Shown here: positions 48,596-60,500 of the stretch, piece after piece
Layout: every line of letters begins with the position of its first letter
Numbering within the stretch: position 1 is the stretch's first letter
From: Triplophysa rosa
Lineage: Eukaryota > Chordata > Actinopteri > Cypriniformes > Nemacheilidae
DNA: 64,000 nt
Assembly: GCF_024868665.1 (NCBI RefSeq)
Contig: NC_079899.1
Coordinates: 26,368,186-26,432,185, forward strand
Direction of reading: 5' to 3'
Made by a program: the position numbers and the translations under genes
The notes under the pieces: generated by a model
Database searches by the model: none
The model's input: only the letters and a program-made list of their open reading frames with translations
What the model was told of the DNA's origin: nothing

Positions 48596-51500
48596 TCAGT
48601 ATACTAGTTTACAAAGGCACTTTATACACACACACACAAAACTGAGTGAGTTTGGATGTTATTTTTGTTTGTGTATCCCATCCGAAGCGCTGGACTGTTG
48701 TTTCCTTCCAAACATCCAGGAGCATGTTTTCTTTCTGTATTTGAATCCGATCACACCTCGGAGCCCACACGAGGACTGGAGCTGTAATGGTCTTCATGCG
48801 TTTGAACTGACGTGAGGGGGCTTGTCGCTTCACAGATGTGCCGTGCTGTTTTAAGGGGAAAGCCAGCGGCACACAAGCGGATTTGCAGCGCTTACTTTTG
48901 CCGTGCGTGAACGCTGGCTGTCAGATGTGAAGCGGCGACTACGCGCCACTAATTGGAGACTTTCCTCGGAGGGATCTGAGAAACACACTGAGCTTTGTCA
49001 AAGATTTCACCAGCAAAGCATAAAAGCACTGCAAACACCGCACATTTCAATGCACAATTCATCAGCCACATCTGGACATACTACAAATCAAACTTGAGCT
49101 TGTGTCGGTGATATAACGTTTCTCATGGGGGCCAGAATTTCATTCAACTTAAGCACACAAATACACGTGTGTCAAGTGTTTGCTTTACTCGTTTATTGTT
49201 TCTGGTATAAGAAAATGAGAAATCACTGAACATCCATGTGAGACCACAGAAAAAACACCGAAACATGTGTGGAACAACAAACTAAAAACTAACTGAAATC
49301 CACAGAAAACTGAAAACTCAACACAGTGTTGGGTCAAACAGGGAATTGTAGATGAACTTATGCTGGGTTGTTTTAACCCATTGTTGGGTCCCAACACTGG
49401 CCGGAAAATAACCAAGCATTCTTTAGAGCAAAATACATTTTTCGTGGTTTCCCTCAACTTTACATCAAACTGGTGTTCATTTTTAACCCTTTTCACTGTA
49501 TAAAGAATAATTTGCAGTCATGTTCGTGTATAAAGAATTATACCATGGTCTGTTTGAATACTGGATTCTGATTGGCTGGAAGGTGTGCATTAAAACCATT
49601 TATCACACGGCTCATTGGAATGCTTGATTCTGATTGGCCAGTCGCGACATTAGCAGGTTCGTTATTCCCAGATAACAACCGCTCAAAACTAATAACACAC
49701 GGTAACCCGGATGCAGCAAATCATTCAATTTTGACAAATTAAATATAAACATGTCTTTTAATAACATATATGACATTATATTTACAAATGATTAAACCAA
49801 TTTGCCTGTTCGTGATGTCTGAACGTCGTTTCTTACCTTAAAACCGAAAGTAAACGGCTTTTCCTCGCGGAAGGTCTGCATTCAGTAAACATGAGCTAAT
49901 AAAATATTTCAATTTCACATTTTATGTCCAGTTTTTTTCTCATGTGGCAAGTAGCCGTGTAATAAGCGGGATAATGTACAAGCAGCTGTTATCTTGAAAT
50001 AAGCCCCTTCAGTGAGACACAAGACCCTCCGCTTCACGTCCTGATCACACTGTCGGGCATTATTTCTGCCATAACAACCGGCTGCCTGGACATTAGCCCT
50101 CACATAATTCCAGTTAGTGTGATCAATGTTTGAAATGAACTGATGAAAATAAAAATGTTACCTGTCTGATCAAAAATTACACTGTAAACATCAATTCAAG
50201 CATTAACTTGGCAAACGACCATGGTTTAAGCAGGATAATCCACGGCTAGCTGTGCTGTAAAGGATTTCAATGCACTTCACAGCTTACGTCGAGTGGGTCT
50301 TGGCCACCACATTTTGCTTTAAAATCCTTTAATGCCCGGCTAGCTGTGGATTATCCCTTACTAAACACCAAACAACGCCCCAGATCTTCGAACCTGTTCT
50401 CGAATCACAAAATAAAACGGGCAATAACATCCTCACAGATCATGTGCTGTACTGTACCATTGATGTGACACTCAACACTCATTTATAAACATTGAAAAGT
50501 GACTTTTATTCATTATATTTGTATATTAATGTGAGCACGAACAAGCCAGCCCGATCTTACAGGAATTCATCCGTATTTTACAAGGTGCCTATTTTGCAAA
50601 ACGGTGAAAAAAGTACGATTATTAGAAAAAAGCTGTAACAAAGTCTCATCAGGTGAGCGTGGACATTCACAGCAGATTTGGACACGAGTCAATTTACCAG
50701 CTTCTGTTCGCTCATTTAAAAAGAAAGGAAAGTCAGATTGTGATCCCGCAGATCTCCTCGCATGAAATAATACAAGAACAGTAAAGCTGTACTGTACAAC
50801 CAGCGGCACGTTTACTGCACGCTGCAGACCAGATCCCACACGCGGAGGAATGGGTGAACTTTGCATGCGTCTCTCTCTGCGTGTCGAGTGATTTAAACGT
50901 CTCTGACGGCTTCTTTTCTTTGTGTTACTTTTAAATGTCTCTGGTTAAGGGCAGCGAGTAATACAGCTGGCGGGCTCATGACCCTTTTCTTTCTTTCTTT
51001 CTGCTTTGGAAAAAGCGTTTTGCTTCGATATGCGTGAGCAGACGTTTACAGCAGCCGTGAGATATGTCTGAATAAAGAAGTTTGAATAATTTCACCTTCG
51101 ACAGCAGTCTTATCACTGCATTCTCACTCATATCATAATATTTATCAGACACATCAAACGCACACATGCACAACCTTTGCCATCACAGCTTTCTAAAAGC
51201 GCACACACAAATGAATCACGAAGAAGACTGGAAGGTAAATGAGCTGCTTTAGAACTGTTGGTCTGCCTAAACAACTGCTGAATCTTTGACCTTATCTCAC
51301 TGTTAACGCAATGACCGCATCATAAACGCTGAATTTTTAAGACGAAGTGTCAAATTAAAAGTGCTTAAACGTTTGTGTTTTATTCTCTGTGCTGTCAAGT
51401 TGTATTGAAACGCAAATAACTCGGAGAAATGGTCACAGGTAAATACAAATTCAGTTTATATGCGAGTGGAACACAAAAGAAGATATTTTGAGAAATGTCT

Positions 51501-54500
51501 CAATGGAAGTCAATGGAGTTCAGTGCTGTTTGGTTATCAGCATTCTTCAAAAGATCTTCTTTTGCGTTCTGTAGCAGAAATCAACCTGAAATAACACGAG
51601 GATGAAAAAAAGGATGAAAGAATTCTCGTTTTTGTGTTAAATCACTTCATCGGCCTCAGGACGAAGGATTTTCTACTAGAAATATGAAACGTTTATCTAG
51701 AGAGCAGTTAGTCTGGCCCACCGAACAAATCGTGTTGAGACGGCGGATAAAAGAGCGCAGTGAGATCCACACACAACACTAAACCTACATAATGCTCGTG
51801 AGCCATAAATACACATGTGGAAGGAACGCACACACGCGTGTGGTATGCCCGTGAGACGTGAGGTCGTCGTCGTCTTCTCTGAGAACTGTGAGATGAAGCT
51901 CTGCGTTTGACCCCGTGTGGTTTTTTAAGAAGAATGAACAGAATCTCTGGAGCTGTTCAATCCTGCAGCCGCTGAACGGGTGTTAGTTTCTACTGCGGCA
52001 GCTCAGAGGACGGCAGAGATGCGGTGGGTCGTCGAGGTCATTTAACGGCTCAGTGGGAATCTTGATGAAAAAACTCTTCAGAGGAATTTCATTAAAGCAA
52101 TAATAAGGATTGAATTAGACGCAAATGTGATGCTTGTCCGGCATACATTCAGAGATGGGAAATCAATGCTGCGGCGTGTCAACGGTTACGCTTTTCTGTC
52201 TTTGTTAATCTTCAGGTTGAAAATGAAACTTAAAGCTCAGACTTCTAATTCCATAATTAAGTCCTTAATATTTGAAGCCACTCACAATTTTTACACAATA
52301 AATATATTCGTACAGTTTGGCAAAACTAGAAAGATGTATATTTGTTAGTAAAAACCAACACTAAGAAATTTCCTGATTTGGTCCTAATGATCGTCTTTGT
52401 GTTCGTCACCCCTGTTGGGAAACACTGGTATAATGAAATGAAGTATTTTTTTACTATTTGTGACCCTGGACAACAAAACCAGTTTTATGGGTCAATTTTT
52501 CGAAATTGAGATTTTTAGATAATCTGAAAGATGAATAAATAAACTTTCTGATACTGTGTATGAGTTGCTAGAATAGGACAATATCTGGCTGAGATACAAT
52601 CGTTTAAAACTCTGGAATCTGAGAGCTCAAAAAAATCAAAATATTGAGAAAATTGCCTTTGAAGTTGTTAATCAGGGGCACTGTGGCAGACCATCCACTC
52701 ACAAAAATAAAGTTTTGATATATTTAAGGTAGGAAATTTACAAAATATCTTCATGGAACATGATCTTGTCTGTCCGTCCCAGCCGGTGCAGTAGCCGGCC
52801 TTCCAGCCGGCTTCAAGCCCTGTCCAGCCGGCATCTAGCTCGGCCCAGCCGGCCTTCCAGCCGTTGTCTCAGCCAGCAGTCTGCCCAGTCCCTAGCCGGG
52901 TCCAGCCGACAGCCACCAAGTCTCCGGGGACTCCAACCACGAGAGCGCCGCCGGGGACTAAGACTATCCCCCCTAAGACTGTCCCACCCTGTCCTAACCC
53001 ATTTGGACTTCCCCCCTTGAACTCTTTTGTTCCCCCACCCCCCCTCCCATGTCTGTTGTTTTTGTTGTCTCACCCCAGCCCCGCTGTCATTTTGTCATGT
53101 TTTTGACATTTGTTTCCCCCATGGAGGGTTTTTGTTTTGTGTTTTATTATTTAATAAACCATTGTGTTAACCCCTTCATCCCCGCTGCCTGCAATTGGGT
53201 TCTTTCTCCACACAATCCTTGACAGATCTTTACTTAATATCCTAATGATTTTTGGCATAAAAGAAAAATCAATAATTTTGACCCACACAATGTATTTTTG
53301 TCTTTTACTAAAAATGTTCCCGTGCTACTTAAGAGTGGTTTTGTGATCCAGGGTCACATTTTGTCAAAAAATGACAGTAAAATCAAATCAAATGAAATGA
53401 AATAAAACGGAGGTCCATCTACAGTAGCTGTGTATGAATGCAGTGACTCTGCTTTCACAAGATTGATTCTCAAAACTCTTCAGGACACAAAAGAAGATAT
53501 TTCGAAGGACGTTGGTAACCAAACAACACTGAACCCCATTGACTTCCATTGTATGAACACAAAAGATGAAATAGTTGCCAAGCCTATGAAGATCTGTGAT
53601 GTTTCTGCTTTCAGATTGTGTTCCTTCCGTGGTGGTAAAGTGGTGCCACTGACCTGTACTCTCTGGACCTCCATGAACACGGCTCTCTGAAAGGCTTTCT
53701 CCCAGAACACCAGATCTGAACCCAACTCCACGCTGAAACACAGACTCTGACCGTGACCCACATGAACACTGAAGCAGAAGGGCTCACTGTCCCGCAGTTC
53801 ACCTGAACTAAGCTTCTGCGTGTGGATCCAGCAGTCTTCAGCTATCCACAACTACACAAACAAACACAATTCACACTTCATCCATCTGCTGTGGAATTCT
53901 TTACTATTATTATTATTCTCATGTTTTGTCTTTGCATGTGTGTGAAACAACATTTTTCGCTAAGACTTTACACTTAAAGCCTTTAGGTATAATGCATTAT
54001 TAAGGGTAATTAAATGCTATGATGCATTATAATTGTTCATAATGTGTGTTGTAATACATTTAACTGTTGTTGTGAGGAATTCTAACCAAAATAACAATTC
54101 GGAGCGTAACAATGAATTGATGAGTGTTACAATGTATCAACTGTAGTCACAATTACCCATGAGGCATTAGAAGGTGCATTACAAGGCATCATTAATACAG
54201 TGCATCAAAACTACTTTTACAATGCATTATACATATACTTCACATAGTAAAGTGTTACCAATGTTTCCATGGGGGTAAATATAGTTACTCCAGCCACTTA
54301 CTGCAATTCTAACGTCTCTCAGTTTGTAAAGAAAAAGGGAATGATGATCTTCATTCTTTAAAACCCACTCAAGTGCCTTAAAATGAAGTCAAACACGCTC
54401 AAACTCAAACTAAAATGCTTAAAAAAAAAGAGCCTGAACTGCTTTTCACTGAAAAAGAAATATAGGGTGGGATATGGAGTGGCTCCTCCCCCTTTTCAAT

Positions 54501-57500
54501 GAACCAATAGCGCTTAGTTTATCTCACACTCTGTAATTTGATGAAAAGATGAAGTGCAGAATGATGTCAAAAAGATCCTTGAAGTTTTGAGTTCTTCTAA
54601 CGTCTACGTGTGAATTGTGTTTTAAAGCACAGCGGTTTATCTTTAAAGCTGAAAATAGCCCAAAACTTCAGGTTTTTTGGAGACTTTTAACAAATGGATG
54701 AATCAGAGCTACAGTACTCTCTGTGGTAAGTGACAGAGATGAACGTTTAACATTTCTTTAGATGATAAACAGAATAAACGCGGATCATTTTATCTACCTT
54801 ATGAACTTTAAACAGAACCTCACAGAGGTGAAATCGAGCCTCAGCTTCCGTCCAATCTGACGCCGTGATCTGACGATGAAATACAAAATAAAAGTCACAC
54901 AACAATAATCCGGTGTATTGTGATTTTGTGTGCAATACGAATCAGTAAAAAATAAGAAGTCATTTAACACAGGCTTTTATCTCAAGTGATACAGATTTGG
55001 TTCGCTTAAAGATGCTCCTCCTGATATCTCCGCTTTAGAAACATATTTTACCTCTCCGTTACAATATAAATTCACCTCACAGAGAAATGACCCTTATATA
55101 ACAGTTCACACTGTAAACCCACACAGAAATAAATCAGATTTATAATGAGAAATCAGTGTGTCCTTTAAAATGTTTCCCCAGAATGCCGTCTTTATTAAAT
55201 CAGTAATGCACATTTAATGAAATATCAGCACAGCGTTCTATTTTGGTCTTAAAGTTCATCCACATCACTTATAATAACGTTAATTCAGCGCAGACGAGTC
55301 ACGCCGAGGACGACGGCTCAAAAGCTCACGGCATTAAAAGCACACACACTACAATGGCTTAGAGAAACACTGCAGCACAAAGCACAAGGTTGTATTTCAT
55401 AAGCGAGGACACCTGTGCCCACGGCCTTAATGGCCAAGATCAAATATTAGTCAGAAATAACTTCTGTGCTCCAGGTCGCCGTGGATAACAGATTTCCCTC
55501 CACACACTCCATTAGAACCTATAAGAGATTGATTAGATTTCATTTGAATGGATGTCCTGATCACAGGTGTCTGCTCTTAAAATCCACAACAGCTCGACTA
55601 AACACTACTCCAAAACTAGAGACTCAAGAGGCGTGCGTCAAACATAAACGAGTTATATTTACGAAAAGCTTCGTTTGAAACCGATTTAAAAAGCTTTCAT
55701 TTAAAAACAACAACAATGATCTGATCTGAAAAAATGTGTAATCACTATAGAAATGACTATTAATAACTTCTGTGACTTCTTCCTGGAATCTAAATGGGAA
55801 ATTCTGAAATATTTTGAGGTTTTTATAAAACAGTATGTGCGGTCATGGGTTCTGAACAGGAGAAAGCATCTCTTCGACACAAGGAGAGACTTACAGGAGG
55901 ACTCCTGAAGATGAGCAGAGAACCGGCTCTCAACGCCATGAACCTGCATCTGTGGACGGCCTCCACATCGCTCGCCTGCAGATGCTCTCACACCCAACCC
56001 ATGTGAAGGATCTGCAGCAGAACATCCATCAGGTCGCATGCACTTCTACTCAGAAATGAGTTTCAATTTACCCAGAACGCAACAGGCACAGATCAGAAAT
56101 CAAATGATATGGCAAATTTCATGAGAAGTTCATATTGAGACAAATCTGAGCTCAGTTTGACACACTGTTGACGTCTCTTCTCAAACTCTAATGACACACA
56201 CATTTCTGACTCGTTTTCTCATGAGAAATATCGGAGTTTCCATGCATTTGCTCTCCATTTTTTCTCATTGATGTGTAAGAGAACTGTATTCTCGTCGATG
56301 TCTATCTGAGATATTACAGCATGTTACTGATCTGTTTCATGTCCCATGAGATCTTAGGATATTTACCATAGTAAGAATCATTTACCTGCTCATCTGGAGA
56401 ACAGTATTTGTTTGTCGTTTTAATCTGAAACAGAAGAACACATACAGGATACGTTTTAAAAGGAATGACTTGTTCCTGTGTATCAATGTCGATAGAGCTG
56501 AACTATTTATTCACACATTTGTAGTTAAATCACAGCTGTAAGGAGTTCAATGCATTAAAATTCATAAACGGCACCCAATAACACAAGCCATATCAGGTTT
56601 TCATGTGACAGTGACACCGTGCATTTAAGCTGAACACACACTCTTAGAAGAGATTGAAATAACTTTAAAGGTCAAATATGAACTTCTAATAATTAAAAAG
56701 GTTCAAAGTTGAACTTATAAGTTCTATAAGTAACCCTTTGTTATTTGGTATACTGTTAGAAGTTCTTTTTAGAACCTCTGTTGTGGCAAAAGGTTCAAAT
56801 TAAAACCTGGCCGTTACCACGGTTCCTTTTTGAACCTTTTCTGAGATGGACTAGATTTTCTGCTGTTTAGTTGTTGATGTTATTATTATTCTTTTTAATA
56901 TCATTTTATGATCATAATTTTTTATTATCATATTTAAAGATTAATATTTAAAAAAATAAAATACACAAACAATTTGAGAGGTGGACACCACCATCTCAAA
57001 CAATAAACATGTCATTTACCCATGAAAAACATCTCCAATCGTTTCAATTTATTTCAAACATCTAAAATGACGTAGACTTATGAGTTCAAGAGCCAGTGCT
57101 ACGTTCAAGCAAACTCGGAATGCTTCTTCCCATATACTACTTGGAAATAACATCGGAAATTGCGCTCATAGTCGGACATACGACCTATGAACTCAGGGCA
57201 GATCAATCAAGCACGAGCGCACGGAGACGCGTTACATGATCCAAAATGCTTGCAGTGACATTAGCGCGGAGCTAACTTATGCGAAACTGTCAAGTATTTG
57301 ACTGGAACGCTGCGAGGTCGGAAGTGGGATATTTCACTTCGCCTCGAGCGAAGTCTTGCGTTCAAATGTCTCTCGCGCCCGTGGCCCAGCTCAAAAAAAA
57401 CGTTACAAACTCTGCTGAGCAAGCGCAGGAACTGAGATGAAATGCTCGAATATCTGAGGTAAGACTTAACAAAATTACTATGGCCTTTATGAAAACATGA

Positions 57501-60500
57501 AAATAAAACAAATGATATGTAACATTAAAGTTAAGACCTGGTTACTGTACATTAAAATACAGACTGAAGCTCTGTTGGTTCATTTCAAAGTGACCTTTTC
57601 TCTATTTAGGACAGTGAAAAAGTTATAAAGAGAGCCGTATAGTGCTACAAAGGCAACATTTGTGTTAATTATTTCAGCCCTTCACTTTCTTTTAAGTAGA
57701 GAAAAAGATAAACATATATCAGGAGACAACGCACCTGCAAAATGGATGAAGCGCATTTCTAGCAACCAAATATGGACAACAATCAGCGCGTAAGTACTGA
57801 ATATTAATGAAGATTTATGTGCTTAACGTTAAAAAAATTGTGTTTTCTTATTGAACAGCCAAAGTTGGTAACTGTATGTCTGCAAGGCACAACAAGCAGA
57901 AATAAAGTCTGTTTATTTAGATAAACATCTGCTGATTTAGTGACTATTATAATTTATTCTGTCAAGTATAGAACTAAACTTCATAACATATTAATATGTT
58001 AATTCATTCTGTGTCGGTCAGCTGCATTAAGTCAGCAGTAGTCTGTCTTAAAGGGATACTTAACTCAAAAAATGTAAATTCTGTCATCATTTACTCACCC
58101 TCGGATTGTTCCAAACATGTATACATTTCTTTGTTCTGCTGGAAGATATTTGGAAGAATGTCAGATCTCATCCCCCATTTACTGCCATAGTAGGGAAAAT
58201 AAATACTATGGGAGTCAGTAGGGATATGTTATACATATCACAATCAGATGTTAACTAAAATGTATTGTCATTTTGTGTTTTGTCTGAAATAAATATTTAA
58301 TGGAGAATCATGGTGATGTGTCATGTGTTATGAAATGTTGTTATAGTATAATGTGTAATATAATAATAATAACAATAGTAACAATAACAATAACAAGGAA
58401 GGAACTCTGCTGGTTCTTTAATGCACCTTTAAGAGAGGGTTCCAATTGGAACCTTTTTAAAAAGGTTAAAAAATGAACCTTTAAGGTTCCCCACAGTTAC
58501 CATCTCCAGGAACCTCAAAAGGTTCATTTTTTAACCTTTTCTTCTTAGAGTGGAAGTATTATAATGTGAAAACAATGAATGATGCAACAATAAACGCACA
58601 ACGATGTGTCTGGAAAGTCTTTTCGTATAACGCATGACACACACACTCTTAAAAAGAAAGATTTCTTTCAGGCTGTAAAAATCTTTAAGATCTACAAAAG
58701 CATTCTGTTGGACAAAAGGCTGTTTGTACCTACTGGAAAACGTTTGGTTGGTTGTTCTGTGGCATGACTGTTTGTTCTTTGAAAGCAGTAGCGAAAGTAC
58801 ATTCTGCTTTCAGATATAAAAGCGGCGTGTGAAGAGTGATTGACAGTTTACAGTATTGCAGTGTCACTGAATCACAGTCAGAGCGAGTTTATCATCCACA
58901 AACACGCTGCCGGGTCAAAATGAGTCAAACAACACTCATATCCCATCATCCTCGCTGCTCGAGCACGTCTCACAGGCTCTATTTATAGGTCATAGGTCAT
59001 CACAATGACAGATAACAGATCCGCTTCCACTCACTCACTCACACACACAATCAGACTCTAATGGGACGTTCAGCAATCAGCGTCTGTAAGCGTCATTAGA
59101 TGACATCAGCGCAGTAATTGCACGTGAAACACGCAGCTGCACGGCACTCATTTACAGATCGTCTGCTGAAGAAAAACCTCATTGGATCATCAGCGTCTTA
59201 ATTACAACAACGCACAGGAAATGAGATCATTAGGAGACGTTCTTGGCACAGAAAACCATGTGAAGCGACTCTTCTGATTCACTTTCTTCAGCAAATTGTG
59301 TTATTACAGTGTTATTACGGGGAGTTCAATGATCCTACGGAAGGATGAGGGCTAAAGGACATTGTCAGAAAATGACCAATAAGAACATTCTTAAAATAAA
59401 GTTCATAAGAATGTTCCTAAGTGCAATTCTTCACGAAGTTCTTTCTTTAAGAAGTATTTTCTTCAAATCTGTTATGAAATAAGTCCTCATCTTTGGAAAA
59501 TATAAAGTCAAAATCTTGATTTCTGATTCAGCATGACTGTGTCACAATAAACTTATTAAACCTCCTAACTTTTGAGATTTAAGACATCTGTCAGGTTATC
59601 CTAAATTGAATTACAACCGCTTTTTGTAAGAATTTGAATTCTTACAAAATGATTCTTCTAAAGTTTTTAAGCACAAAGAAAATAATATGCTCCTTAAAGA
59701 TGTTTTGTTTGAACAATTTTCTTTTTAAAAATATTTTGGAAATTCAGCCCCTAGTCGCATTTCACCTCAAAATCAAAAGACATAAATATGAATTCATAGA
59801 TAGATATTAAAAATCAATTAAAAAATTAATTGGATTAATCACACATTTTTTCTGTGATTAATCACGATTAATCGCACATAACAATAATATTTTAAAATAT
59901 ACTTTTACATTTGAATAATTTCACATTTAATCTTCAAATTGATGTAAAGCTACAAAATCACATTGATTTCTTCTTTTTTTTTGTTCTTTGATTAACATTA
60001 GTGACAGGAGTCACAGCAGCACGTTTAAGAACGTGGCCCCTTTAAGAGCTGCACCAGAACGCAGATCTGACCGTCACCGCCCCAGCAAACACGTTCCCTA
60101 ACGTTAGTTTTTGGTTCCCTTTTGGTTATTTTTTTGGGAACCAAAAAATTACGTTCTAAGAACGTTCTTTACAGGTTTTATTTTTTGCAACCAGAAAATA
60201 ACGTTCCCAGAACGTTGCAGGCTGTTTTTTTTAAATAACCAGTAAATAACCAGAAAATAACCATCAGAGAACGTTATTTATTGGTTATTTTTTTGCAACC
60301 AGGAAATAACCAGAAAATAACGTTCTCTGATGGTTATTTTTTGGTTATTTTTTTGCAACCAGAAAATAACCAGAAAGTAACGTTGCCTGATGGTTATTTT
60401 CTGGTTATTTTTTTGCAACCAGAAAATAACGTTCTCTGATGGTTATTTATTGTTTATTTTTTTGCAACCAGAAAATAACCAGAAAGTAACGTTCCCTGAT

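Noticed and set aside
52760..53106. Arg/Ser/Pro-rich ORFs on both strands
   Set aside because: They lie in the GC-rich half of the solo LTR; the bias comes from ccagccgg repeats, not from a protein.
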